Of a stretch of 64,000 nt of DNA, positions 36,362 through 44,493 are shown piece by piece. Every line of letters begins with the position of its first letter. Positions within the stretch are counted from its first letter, which is position 1. Where the stretch lies: contig SHNE01000044.1 in NCBI GenBank assembly GCA_004295015.1, positions 190,246 through 254,245 of the forward strand. The letters run 5' to 3'. The notes below the pieces were generated by a model. That model searched no databases, was not told the origin of the DNA, and saw only the letters and a list, made by a program, of their open reading frames with translations. Source of the stretch: Bacteroidota bacterium (GTDB lineage Bacteria; Bacteroidota; Bacteroidia; AKYH767-A; 2013-40CM-41-45). Position numbers and translations under genes: made by a program.

Positions 36362-36432
36362 GAATGAGATAATATAATTCTTAAAGCTGAATGATTTTCG
36401 AAATTTTATTTCAGGTAAAAATACCCTTTCCT

Positions 36433-36482
36433 CCAAAAAAAAACCGGGTAAGAGTTGATTTTAACATCTCTCTTACCCGGTT
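36433..36482 (-). terminator. Terminator of the T9SS cargo gene at 36.5-37.9 kb
   Basis: A perfect 13-bp stem pairs AACCGGGTAAGAG (36442-36454) with CTCTTACCCGGTT (36470-36482). On the minus strand it is followed by a run of eight or nine T. It lies 22 bases after the stop of the upstream gene. Confidence 0.92.
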
Positions 36483-36504
36483 AAAGCCTTATGTGAAAAT
36501 ATAC

Positions 36505-37896
36505 TTACCTCACAATTAAAGGTAAGGTTTTCGATTCTTTTGAATCAAGGAGCAATTTTACGGTATAATAGCCCGATGAAAGTGAGCTGATATTTTGACT
36601 GATTAGATGCATTCCTGCAGCTTTAAAATTATCAGGCGTGTGATGAACCAGTCTTCCGCTCAAATCATAAATTTCCATTGCGACAGTTGAGGCAGATTTC
36701 AAATTAAAAGAAACAAACATTTCCTGAGAAGCAGGGTTAGGGTAAAGTTGCGTCTCTGAAATAATAGTATTTTCTGCTATGCCGGTTGTAGTTCCAACTC
36801 TGAACATAATTGTTCGGTCATGAGTAAGCACATAATTATTATGAAATTCCAGTCCGCGCACTACAACGAAATAAGGAGCTGTTCTCATTTGAGCAGTTGA
36901 TGGTGTCCATGATATGGTACCGTTGATAGAGCCGGGGACATTGTTTACGATGGTAAATTGAGCCTGATTTCCACTCAAGATAAAAGGTTCCCCTTGTACT
37001 AGCATATCCATCTGATCGTTGTCACCTTGCGTTGCCTGAATATCCATAGTGAATGGAACATTTGGCGCAAGTGTGATGCTGAAATTTCCATTGGCATCTT
37101 GCGGCCATGAGCCTGTGTTAATAACCATTTGATGGAAGTTGGTAGTGTCGTCAACAACGATGATTTGCATGTCACGACGAATTTCTCCGATCTTTATACC
37201 TGCGCGGAATTCTTCCACAAGAAATGAAGCAACCCAATGTCCGTTTGAATCCGGCATCCAGGTAATTTCACCCGTAATATTGTTAAGTGTAAATGGATTT
37301 GAGGCTGCTCCTTGCGGTAAAGTATAGCCAACTACGGTATCGCCAGCCATGCTTAATGGAATATCCAGGCTCCAGGCCATTGAATCGCCATCGGCATCAA
37401 AAGGCAAAGGATTGTAAGTGTACAAAGTATTTTTTTGTGCAAGAGTCACCGGCTGATTAAGCAGAACAGGACTTGAATTGCTTGACAGGGAATCAACAGT
37501 TAAGACAGTACTTAAATATAAAGATTCTCCACCGGGATTTGACATATTGAGAATGGTGTCATTGCGGCAACAGTCACTCCATGAAATCCGGTACTGACCT
37601 GCTGCGGGGAAGGTATAGTTTAGGATATAATCATATACTTCAACACCATTAAAGAATGCTTGTGCACCGGTATGGCCTATGGTTATTGATTGTTGAATGC
37701 TTGTAGCAACATCCGCTATTTTAAAGATTGCGGTCGAATACATAGGAATACCTGTTGTATCTCTGAATAAAGTAAGTTTGATCTCATAATTGTTTCCGCT
37801 GATTTGTTGAGCTGTTATTTGTCCACCCATGAGGTGGGTTGCCTGAGCAGAGGAAATGAAAAGAAAAGCAAAGAGTAGGAGTAATAATTTTTTCAT
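36505..37896 (-). CDS. T9SS-sorted cell-surface protein with Ig/cadherin-like repeats
   Basis: A 463-residue protein. The signal peptide (MKKLLLLLFAFLFISSAQA) is followed by THLMGGQITAQQISGNNYEIKLTLFRD, a start shared by many Bacteroidota surface and gliding-associated proteins. The middle has immunoglobulin/cadherin-like phrases such as LPFDADGDSMAWSLD, NPFTLNNITGEITWMPDSNG and GTISWTPSTAQ. Residues about 385-463 are a type A T9SS sorting domain (TQLYPNPASQEMFVSF, IYDLSGRLVHH, SLSSGYYTVKLLLD, TLPLIVR). It is likely secreted through T9SS and fixed to the surface. Adhesion is plausible; ligand unknown. Confidence 0.85.
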   Translation of the reverse strand: MKKLLLLLFAFLFISSAQATHLMGGQITAQQISGNNYEIKLTLFRDTTGIPMYSTAIFKIADVATSIQQSITIGHTGAQAFFNGVEVYDYILNYTFPAAGQYRISWSDCCRNDTILNMSNPGGESLYLSTVLTVDSLSSNSSPVLLNQPVTLAQKNTLYTYNPLPFDADGDSMAWSLDIPLSMAGDTVVGYTLPQGAASNPFTLNNITGEITWMPDSNGHWVASFLVEEFRAGIKIGEIRRDMQIIVVDDTTNFHQMVINTGSWPQDANGNFSITLAPNVPFTMDIQATQGDNDQMDMLVQGEPFILSGNQAQFTIVNNVPGSINGTISWTPSTAQMRTAPYFVVVRGLEFHNNYVLTHDRTIMFRVGTTTGIAENTIISETQLYPNPASQEMFVSFNLKSASTVAMEIYDLSGRLVHHTPDNFKAAGMHLISQNISSLSSGYYTVKLLLDSKESKTLPLIVR

Positions 37897-37939
37897 GGAG
37901 CAGGTTTTGAGAAATAAAATTATTATGTTTTTGGTAATT

Positions 37940-37970
37940 CAAAGGTATAGGAATGATTGAATTTTCCAAA
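37940..37970 (-). promoter_or_regulatory. Perfect Bacteroidota promoter of the T9SS cargo gene
   Basis: On the minus strand TTTG (37967-37970), exactly 19 bases, then TACCTTTG (37940-37947). The ATG is 43 bases downstream. Confidence 0.85.
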
Positions 37971-38276
37971 TCCTTGAATACATAATTTGCCGAATAATTT
38001 AGTGCAAAACAGGCAGTTAAAATTTGATAAAATTCAAGCTTTTAGCGTAAACTATATTGTAAAGGAAAAGCAAAAAATACTGTAAGAGTTATACAGGAAT
38101 ATTCTGCTTTTTCATTGATTAGTAACAAAGACCGTTTATTCCCAATACTTAATGTGCCTTTTTTTTGTAAGTTTTTGCATGAAACAAATCACTTTCCTTC
38201 TTGGTTTCGTCGTACTTTTCATTAGAATTTCAGGCATTTAATGAGGATACGAACAAGCGCATGCTTGTAAAATCAA
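37971..38276. other. Gene-poor intergenic region with two tiny coupled ORFs
   Basis: About 300 A/T-rich bases between divergent T9SS cargo genes. The part up to 38178 shows no gene, repeat or RNA that I can support. The part after that holds the 20-codon ORF listed next and an overlapping 9-codon ORF (ATG at 38241, stop ending 38270). Confidence 0.5.
38179..38241 (+). CDS. Possible 20-residue hydrophobic leader peptide
   Basis: ATG at 38179 to TAA at 38239-38241 encodes MKQITFLLGFVVLFIRISGI, which looks like a bare signal peptide. Its stop overlaps the next ATG (TAATG). That opens a nine-residue ORF ending six bases before the start of the T9SS cargo gene at 38277. It could be a leader peptide, or the decayed start of a former gene. 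There is no direct evidence that it is translated. Confidence 0.25.
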   Translation: MKQITFLLGFVVLFIRISGI

Positions 38277-39584
38277 ATGAAAAAAAACAAGGGTCAAGTA
38301 GGATTGAATGAGAATCCAAGGACACTATTTTTGAGAGCAACTCTGATAGCGCTTGGACTGCTTTATGTCTTGAAGCCGGGGATAATTTTGGCACAATCAA
38401 GTACTTCCCCATTGACATTTATTAATTCAACTGTGATAAGTGGTACAGCAGGATCTGTTGATGCTGTCTACAAATTTCAAAATGTTACAAGCGGCGTGGA
38501 TGCCCATGTGAGATTATCGGCAAAATATAACGGAGCAACAGTTAGTAATGTGGACATTCCTTCGTCTACAACCGGATATGATCCGGCATTCCAACCAAAT
38601 ATTTCAATAGCAAACGGAACGAGTGGAAGTCCAAAGACTTCATATGTTGAATGGGAGATCCGATTTAAAAAAGCCGGTACCGACAACGATACAAGTCTTG
38701 CCAATATATCTGCCACGGCAATTGATGTTGATGGAAATAGTAACCTTCAGGAGAAAGTACAGGCTTATACTCCCTCCAGTTATTCGGTGAATTCTCCGAA
38801 CGAATTAACATTGTCAACGGATGGCTCGTCGGTGACGGCATTAGGTTCTACGACTGATTATTCTGGAATGGATTCATCAGTTAAAGCTGTTATGTTTCAA
38901 ATGAATTTTCAGAATGTAAATCTAATCACTTACAGAACAGGTGGAGTGAGCAAAACAAGCACCACAGCGCGGCAATTTAGTATTTACTTTAAAGCTTTCT
39001 TTGCACAAAATACTCCCTTACCTGTAGAGTTGATGTATTTTAAAGCAACTTTAAATTCAGAGTCTAAAGTAAAGTTGAACTGGGCAACGGCATCAGAAAC
39101 TAATAATGCATATTTTGTTGTTGAAAGAAGTGATGATGGAAGGGAGTTTTATGAGATAAAAGCCCTGCCTGGTGCAGGTAACAGTTCGAAAACAAATTAC
39201 TATGCTTTTGTTGATGAGAGTCCGTCCGAGGGCTTGAACTATTATAGACTCATACAAACGGATCATGATGGGAATCAGAAAGTGTATGATCCTGTTTCGG
39301 TAAATGTCATTCCAAAAAGAAAGGATCTTGTTATTGATAATGTTTACCCAAATCCTTTTAAAGCAAGCACCAGAATAACTTTCTCAGCTCCTGCGAGAGA
39401 CGAAATTCAAATTTCAGTTTTAAATTCTCAGGGTATGGAAACCAAATCGATCCGTGCGGAAAGTGTTTCCGGAACTCAGTTATGGAGCCTAACCGGATTG
39501 CAGGAACTTGAGCCGGGAGTTTACTTTTTACAAGCCTCTCAAAACGGACTGGTTTCCAAAACCTTCAGGTTGATGAAGAATTAG
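38277..39584 (+). CDS. T9SS-sorted secreted protein of unknown function
   Basis: A 435-residue protein with a long N-terminus before a signal-like hydrophobic stretch (LIALGLLYVLKPGIILAQ). Residues about 40-245 are a beta-rich, Ser/Thr/Asn-rich domain (VDAVYKFQNVTSGVDAHVRL and VEWEIRFKKAGT). Then comes LPVELMYFKATLNSESKVKLNWATAS and a fibronectin-like segment very common before T9SS sorting domains. Residues about 355-435 are a type A sorting domain (DNVYPNPFKASTRITF, VLNSQGMETKSI, ELEPGVYFLQASQNG). Cargo of the T9SS is confident; activity is not recognisable. Confidence 0.85.
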   Translation: MKKNKGQVGLNENPRTLFLRATLIALGLLYVLKPGIILAQSSTSPLTFINSTVISGTAGSVDAVYKFQNVTSGVDAHVRLSAKYNGATVSNVDIPSSTTGYDPAFQPNISIANGTSGSPKTSYVEWEIRFKKAGTDNDTSLANISATAIDVDGNSNLQEKVQAYTPSSYSVNSPNELTLSTDGSSVTALGSTTDYSGMDSSVKAVMFQMNFQNVNLITYRTGGVSKTSTTARQFSIYFKAFFAQNTPLPVELMYFKATLNSESKVKLNWATASETNNAYFVVERSDDGREFYEIKALPGAGNSSKTNYYAFVDESPSEGLNYYRLIQTDHDGNQKVYDPVSVNVIPKRKDLVIDNVYPNPFKASTRITFSAPARDEIQISVLNSQGMETKSIRAESVSGTQLWSLTGLQELEPGVYFLQASQNGLVSKTFRLMKN

Positions 39585-39628
39585 TCCATTTTTAGTATTT
39601 TTTTTCGAATTTGTTTCCGTTTAAAATT

Positions 39629-39656
39629 GTTTAAGTATATTTGCATATATTTAAAC
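39629..39656. promoter_or_regulatory. Candidate operator O1 of the CarH-like regulator, over its own -7 box
   Basis: A 12-bp inverted repeat with one mismatch: GTTTAAGTATAT (39629-39640) and ATATATTTAAAC (39645-39656), separated by TTGC. Its outer half-sites are GTTTAA-N16-TTAAAC. The -7 box TATATTTG (39636-39643) lies inside it. A third GTTTAA is at 39619-39624. Binding here would block the promoter, as expected for an autoregulated repressor. Confidence 0.65.
39636..39643 (+). promoter_or_regulatory. -7 box of the MerR/B12 regulator gene
   Basis: TATATTTG, a full TAnnTTTG match, 17 bases before the ATG. A TTTG at 39610-39613 is 22 bases upstream, slightly long. Confidence 0.6.
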
Positions 39657-39660
39657 AAAA

Positions 39661-40548
39661 ATGGGCACATACAGCATCAGTCGTCTTGAGCAGCTTAGTG
39701 GAATAAAGGCGCATACAATCAGGATTTGGGAGCAACGCTATAAAATATTTACTCCGAAACGTTCTGAAGGGAATGTCAGGTCATATAATGACCAACAGTT
39801 ACGAAAGCTTTTGAATATAGTAAGTCTGTCAAACACCGGCCTTAAGGTTTCTGAATTATGCAGATTATCGGAGAAGGATCTGGCGAAACTTCTAGATCGA
39901 CAGATTGAGCTTTCTAAAACTGAAAATGCGCAATTCGAGTACTTCATTTCGCAGCTGATAATTTCCGGTTTGAATTATGAAGAGGCTGATTTTGAAAAGG
40001 CTTTTTCTGCCTGTTTGCTTAGATTTGGATTCAAGAATTGTTACGTTAACGTGATTTATCCGATGATGGTTCGAATCGGACTAATGTGGGGGAAAGACGA
40101 ATTTTGTCCGGCGCAGGAACATTTTCTCTCCAATTTGCTCCGTCAAAAATTTTGTACAGCCATAGATGCCTTGCCTGCCGTTTCATCTAAGAAGCCAACC
40201 TGGGTATTATTTTTACCTGAAGATGAGTTTCATGATTTGGGACTTCTGTTTTCTTCCTTTTTATTGCGTCAGCATGGGGAACATGTCATTTATCTGGGAA
40301 GCAATGTTCCATTAGACTCAATAAAAGATATTGTGAAAGATGTTCAGCCAAAACACCTACTTTTATTTATGGTCAGGCATAGCCCGGCTGATGAAGTGCA
40401 GGATTATATAAGTCAGCTTGAGAGGAATTTTAAAGATGCTAAAATTCATGTAGCAGGGAATGCTCATTTGGCCGAAAATCTTAAACTTAGCAAGAGGACT
40501 GATTGGATAAGTGACATTTCTACTTTTGAATTGAACTATTTAAAGTAA
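39661..40548 (+). CDS. MerR-family regulator with cobalamin-binding domain (CarH/LitR-like photoreceptor)
   Basis: A 295-residue protein. Residues 1-70 are a MerR winged helix (YSISRLEQLSGIKAHTIRIWEQRY). Residues about 90-175 are the helical B12-cap domain, with the W-x9-EH signature (Trp143, Glu153, His154). Residues about 178-290 are a Rossmann B12-binding domain with E-F-H-D-L-G (His191 as likely lower cobalt ligand) and VIYLGSNVPL. This is the CarH/LitR plan: adenosylcobalamin lets it tetramerise and repress in the dark, and light breaks the cobalt-carbon bond and frees the operator. It stands directly before the crt operon, the usual target. Light sensing is inferred from these motifs. 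Confidence 0.9.
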   Translation: MGTYSISRLEQLSGIKAHTIRIWEQRYKIFTPKRSEGNVRSYNDQQLRKLLNIVSLSNTGLKVSELCRLSEKDLAKLLDRQIELSKTENAQFEYFISQLIISGLNYEEADFEKAFSACLLRFGFKNCYVNVIYPMMVRIGLMWGKDEFCPAQEHFLSNLLRQKFCTAIDALPAVSSKKPTWVLFLPEDEFHDLGLLFSSFLLRQHGEHVIYLGSNVPLDSIKDIVKDVQPKHLLLFMVRHSPADEVQDYISQLERNFKDAKIHVAGNAHLAENLKLSKRTDWISDISTFELNYLK

Positions 40549-40556
40549 TTTATGTT

Positions 40557-40584
40557 GTTTAAAGAAATTGACAAAATATTAAAC
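40557..40584. promoter_or_regulatory. Candidate operator O2 upstream of crtI
   Basis: GTTTAA (40557-40562) and TTAAAC (40579-40584) are separated by exactly 16 bases, the same half-sites and spacing as O1 in front of the regulator gene. It lies 35 bases before the crtI ATG, in the position of the crt promoter. Confidence 0.6.
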
Positions 40585-40618
40585 AGTATTCCGTATTAAA
40601 ATTTGAATTAAAAGAGGC

Positions 40619-42118
40619 ATGTCAAAAAAAGTCATCATAATAGGAGCCGGTTTTTCCGGATTGAGTGCCGCGGCCTACCTGGCTGCCGCAGGTTATGATG
40701 TGCACGTACATGAAAAGAACTCGACAGCCGGAGGCAGGGCAAGACAATTCAGAACGCCGGAAGGGTATCTTTTTGACATGGGGCCAAGTTGGTATTGGAT
40801 GCCGGATGTTTTTGAACGTTTTTTTAATGACTTTGGAAAGAAGGCTTCAGATTTCTATTCACTACAACTATTAGATCCATCGTATTCAATCATTTTTGGA
40901 AAGCAGGATTGCATGGACATTCCTGCAGATTATGAACAGTTGTTAAAGTTGTTTGAGCAGATCGAAAGCGGAAGTGCTATACGATTAAAAGAATTTTTAT
41001 TAGAGGCTGAATACAAATACAAAGCCGGAGTGGAGGATTTGGTCTATAAGCCGGCGCATTCTTTTCTTGAGTTTACCGATTTCAAAACGCTTATGGGAAT
41101 AAGCCGCATGCAGGTATTCAGTTCATTCAGCAAACATGTAAGAAAATATTTTAAACACCCAAAGCTTATTGCTTTGATGGAATTCCCGGTTTTATTTCTG
41201 GGTGCCATGCCGCAAGAGACACCGGCTTTATATAGTCTGATGAATTATGCAGGACTAAAATTAGGTACCTGGTATCCACAAGGGGGTTTTGGAAAGGTTG
41301 CCGAGGGAATGAGAAGAGTTGCTGAAGAGCATGGTGCTCAGTTTCACTTTAATTCTCCCGTAAATAAAATTAATGTCAGAGCTAATTCAATTGAAAGTAT
41401 AGATACAAATTCAGGTAGTATCGAAGTAGATGTGGTGATTGGCGCTGCAGATTATAATCACATAGAACAGAAATTATTGAATGAATCTGATCGGGGTTAT
41501 AGCGAGTCCTATTGGGAAAGAAAGACTTTTGCACCATCGAGCCTGATTTTTTATCTTGGAATAAAGAAAAGGATCGAAAAGCTGAAGCACCATAATTTAT
41601 TTTTCGATGCAGATCTTGACGTTCATTCAGCCGAAATTTATAAGGATAAGAAATGGCCAACAGATCCCTTGTTTTATGTTTGCTGCACATCTAAATCAGA
41701 TGACAATGTCGCTCCATCCGGTCATGAGAATTTATTTGTTCTCATGCCTCTTGCAGCAGGTTTAACTGACACATCCGGAAATCGGGAGAAATACTTTGCC
41801 TGGATAATGAAACGAATTGAAGCGTATACCGGTGAAGAACTTGTATCTCATATTGATTACAGAAGAGATTATTGTATCGATGATTTTAAATCCGATTACA
41901 ATGCATACAAAGGAAACGCCTATGGTTTGGCGAATACACTGATGCAAACAGCCTTTCTTAAACCGAAGATGAAGAGCAAAAAGCTTGATAATTTATATTT
42001 TGCCGGACAGCTTACGGTACCCGGACCGGGTGTTCCGCCGGCGATAATTTCCGGAAAAGTATCAGCCAAAGAAGTTATTAAAAATTTTAGCATTAAGAAA
42101 CATGAAATCTCTGTTTGA
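40619..42118 (+). CDS. crtI: Phytoene desaturase
   Basis: A 499-residue FAD enzyme of the CrtI type, which converts phytoene to lycopene by four desaturations. It begins with the dinucleotide-binding fold IIGAGFSGLSAAAYLAAAG and EKNSTAGGRARQF. It ends with the CrtI C-terminal signature FAGQLTVPGPGVPPAIISGK. The GPSWYWMPDVFERFF stretch and normal length agree. It is first in the carotenoid operon, 70 bases after the CarH-like gene. Its 3' end overlaps crtB by 17 bases. Confidence 0.95.
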   Translation: MSKKVIIIGAGFSGLSAAAYLAAAGYDVHVHEKNSTAGGRARQFRTPEGYLFDMGPSWYWMPDVFERFFNDFGKKASDFYSLQLLDPSYSIIFGKQDCMDIPADYEQLLKLFEQIESGSAIRLKEFLLEAEYKYKAGVEDLVYKPAHSFLEFTDFKTLMGISRMQVFSSFSKHVRKYFKHPKLIALMEFPVLFLGAMPQETPALYSLMNYAGLKLGTWYPQGGFGKVAEGMRRVAEEHGAQFHFNSPVNKINVRANSIESIDTNSGSIEVDVVIGAADYNHIEQKLLNESDRGYSESYWERKTFAPSSLIFYLGIKKRIEKLKHHNLFFDADLDVHSAEIYKDKKWPTDPLFYVCCTSKSDDNVAPSGHENLFVLMPLAAGLTDTSGNREKYFAWIMKRIEAYTGEELVSHIDYRRDYCIDDFKSDYNAYKGNAYGLANTLMQTAFLKPKMKSKKLDNLYFAGQLTVPGPGVPPAIISGKVSAKEVIKNFSIKKHEISV

Positions 42119-42938
42119 CGACGTCTCTGTTGCGTGTAGTAAACTTATCACACGAAAATATAGTACCAGTTTTTCACTTGGTATATCTTTTCTGTCGAAA
42201 AAGTTTCATGCTCCGGTTTATTCCATCTATGGCTTTGTACGCCTGGCTGATGAGATAGTAGATAGTTTTCATGGTTTTGATAAAGAAGAATTACTTACTC
42301 AATTCAAGAAGGACACAAGGGAAGCTATCGGAAGGAGAATCAGCCTGAATCCTGTTTTGAATGCATTTCAGGAAGTTGTTCATGCCTATAATATTGAATC
42401 AGAATTGGTGGAAAAATTTCTGCATAGTATGACTTTGGATTTAAAAAAGCAGGATTATACCGAAGAACTTTATAGGGAGTATATATTAGGATCTGCAGAG
42501 GTTGTGGGACTGATGTGTTTAAGAATTTTTACCGAAAAGGATGATCAGTTGTATAAGGAGCTCAGGCCTTCAGCCATGAAGTTAGGCTCTGCATTTCAAA
42601 AAGTAAATTTTCTGAGAGATTTACGTGCAGACTTTGAGAAATTGGGAAGGAGTTATTTTCCTGATGTTGATTTGAATAATTTTTCCGGCCGGGATAAATT
42701 GCGTATCGAAGCTGAGATTGAGGAAGAATTCAAAGATGCTTTAACGGGTATTAAAAAATTACCGCCTGGAGCAAGATGTGGTGTATATCTGGCATATGTA
42801 TACTACCGAAAATTATTCAATAAAATAAAAGGAGTTCCTGCAGAAACAGTGATGAAGGAAAGAATCCGAATATCAAACGGAAGGAAGTTTGGATTGATGA
42901 TTAATTCAGTGCTGCGTCATCGTTTCAATATACTGTAA
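42102..42938 (+). CDS. crtB: Phytoene synthase
   Basis: A 278-residue squalene/phytoene synthase that joins two GGPP to make phytoene. Both Mg-diphosphate-binding aspartate motifs are intact: DEIVD (Asp50-Asp54) and DLRAD (Asp173-Asp177), the latter in NFLRDLRADFEKLGRSYFP. The SFSLGISFL start and YGFVRLADEIVDSF are typical of bacterial CrtB. It overlaps crtI by 17 bases, so translation is probably coupled. The GGPP synthase it needs is not in the window. Confidence 0.95.
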   Translation: MKSLFDDVSVACSKLITRKYSTSFSLGISFLSKKFHAPVYSIYGFVRLADEIVDSFHGFDKEELLTQFKKDTREAIGRRISLNPVLNAFQEVVHAYNIESELVEKFLHSMTLDLKKQDYTEELYREYILGSAEVVGLMCLRIFTEKDDQLYKELRPSAMKLGSAFQKVNFLRDLRADFEKLGRSYFPDVDLNNFSGRDKLRIEAEIEEEFKDALTGIKKLPPGARCGVYLAYVYYRKLFNKIKGVPAETVMKERIRISNGRKFGLMINSVLRHRFNIL

Positions 42939-42974
42939 TTCGATCAGGCATAAGTGCTGAGTACATGAACAAAT

Positions 42975-43529
42975 ATGACAAAACAGGATAAGATGGATGA
43001 ATTTTTAGTTTTAGTAGACGATACGGATACAGCATGGGGCAAGATGGAAAAAATGGAAGTGCATCAATTAGGTTTATTGCATCGGGCATTTTCCGTATTT
43101 GTTTTTAATACAAAGGGCGAATTGTTAATGCAACAAAGAGCCTCTGAGAAGTATCATTCGGGTGGTTTATGGACTAATACATGTTGTAGTCACCCTCGCT
43201 TTGGTGAGGAGACTGATTTTGCAGCTGACCGCCGACTGAAGGAAGAGATGGGAATTTCCTGTAACTTATCATACGGCTTTAACTTCATGTATAAAGTGAG
43301 TTTTGAGAATGGATTGACTGAGCATGAGTTCGACCATGTATATTTTGGCGTGTGTGATGATATTGCCAAACCTGATCCTACAGAGGTTCAACATTCCAAG
43401 TACATAAGCCTTGATGCTTTGATTTCCGACATAAAGGTCAATCCACAATTATATACTGAATGGTTAAAGTTAAGTATTGCTAAAGTCGTTAATCACCTGC
43501 AGCATGGAAGATTATCTTTCGTCGCATAA
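42975..43529 (+). CDS. idi: Isopentenyl-diphosphate delta-isomerase, type I
   Basis: A 184-residue Nudix-fold enzyme that interconverts IPP and DMAPP, raising the supply of prenyl precursors for carotenoids. It has HRAFSVFVFNTKGELLMQQR, WTNTCCSHP with the catalytic Cys (70/71), the modified Nudix box RRLKEEMGI, and the acidic EHEFDHVYFG stretch with the second catalytic Glu. It lies 36 bases after crtB in the same direction, as in other Bacteroidota carotenoid operons. Confidence 0.95.
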   Translation: MTKQDKMDEFLVLVDDTDTAWGKMEKMEVHQLGLLHRAFSVFVFNTKGELLMQQRASEKYHSGGLWTNTCCSHPRFGEETDFAADRRLKEEMGISCNLSYGFNFMYKVSFENGLTEHEFDHVYFGVCDDIAKPDPTEVQHSKYISLDALISDIKVNPQLYTEWLKLSIAKVVNHLQHGRLSFVA

Positions 43530-43575
43530 TCGAATGAATTTTTCATGTGCCCATAGTATAGATAAAGCATAAAAA

Positions 43576-44031
43576 ATGTATAAACTCCTGCGAGAACAAT
43601 TTTTACCAATAAGTGTGGATAAGGCATGGGATTTTTTTTCTTCTCCTGCCAATCTTGCCAGGATTACTCCTCCGGGTATGGGATTTAAAATTATTTCAGG
43701 AGCTGATGATCCTGTGATGAAGGAAGGGCAGATCATTGAATATATAGTTAAACCACTTTTTCGAATTCCTCTGCGATGGAAAACTAAAATTCTGGATGTG
43801 AACAAGCCTGCTTCCTTTAAAGATATACAGCTTGCCGGACCATATACAAATTGGGAGCATAGACATCGTTTTATTCCTGTTGAGGGAGGTGTAAGAATGC
43901 AAGATGAAGTATACTATACACTGCCTTTTGGAATTCTTGGCAGGTTCATGCATCGGCTTTTTATAAGGAAAAAAATTGAATCTATTTTTGATTATCGTTT
44001 TACTATACTTCAAAAAATATTCGTTGGATAA
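43576..44031 (+). CDS. SRPBCC-family (START-like ligand-binding) protein in the crt operon
   Basis: A 151-residue soluble protein of the SRPBCC/START-like superfamily, related to polyketide cyclase/dehydrase and cell-division-inhibitor SulA-like annotations. Seen are FLPISVDKAWDFFSSPANLARITPP at the N-terminus, a central strand series (IIEYIVKPLFRIPLRWKTKI), WEHRHRFIPVEGGVRMQDEVYY, and a long C-terminal helix (IESIFDYRFTILQKIF). The fold makes a deep hydrophobic pocket. It shares one base with the start of crtZ (TAATG), so it is made with the hydroxylase. Carotenoid binding or delivery is a reasonable inference, not shown. Confidence 0.85.
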   Translation: MYKLLREQFLPISVDKAWDFFSSPANLARITPPGMGFKIISGADDPVMKEGQIIEYIVKPLFRIPLRWKTKILDVNKPASFKDIQLAGPYTNWEHRHRFIPVEGGVRMQDEVYYTLPFGILGRFMHRLFIRKKIESIFDYRFTILQKIFVG

Positions 44032-44492
44032 TGGCAGATTGGATGATCAATATACTTTGGGTTATAGGAGCATTTGTAATGATGGAATGTGTTGCATGGA
44101 TTGCACATAAGTATGTGATGCATGGATTGTTCTGGTTCTTACATAAAGATCATCATGTAAGAGAGACAAAAGGTTTTTTTGAACGCAACGATTATTTCTT
44201 TCTCATCTTTGCCATCCCCGGAATTATTTGTCTGGCCATAGGATTGCGTCAGGATTACAATATATTGTTTTGGATAGGACTCGGGATAACTCTCTATGGA
44301 TTCGCTTATTTCACTATTCACGATATATTTATTCATCAGCGATTCAGGTTGTTCAGAAACACAGAGAACAGGTATTTACGAGCCATTCGAAGAGCGCATA
44401 AAATGCATCATAAACATTTAAGTAAAGAGGAAGGGGAATGTTTCGGAATGCTTTGGGTACCCATGAAATATTTCAAGGAGCTAAAAAATTAA
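44031..44492 (+). CDS. crtZ: Beta-carotene hydroxylase (CrtZ type)
   Basis: A 153-residue integral membrane di-iron hydroxylase that adds 3-hydroxyl groups to the beta rings, giving zeaxanthin. All histidine clusters of the fatty-acid-hydroxylase superfamily are present: HKYVMH, HKDHH, HDIFIHQRF and HKMHHKHL. Hydrophobic segments (NILWVIGAFVMMECVAW, FFLIFAIPGIICLAIGL, YNILFWIGLGITLYGFAYF) cross the membrane. It starts in the stop codon of the SRPBCC gene and ends one base before the cyclase start. Confidence 0.95.
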   Translation: MADWMINILWVIGAFVMMECVAWIAHKYVMHGLFWFLHKDHHVRETKGFFERNDYFFLIFAIPGIICLAIGLRQDYNILFWIGLGITLYGFAYFTIHDIFIHQRFRLFRNTENRYLRAIRRAHKMHHKHLSKEEGECFGMLWVPMKYFKELKN

Positions 44493-44493
44493 G

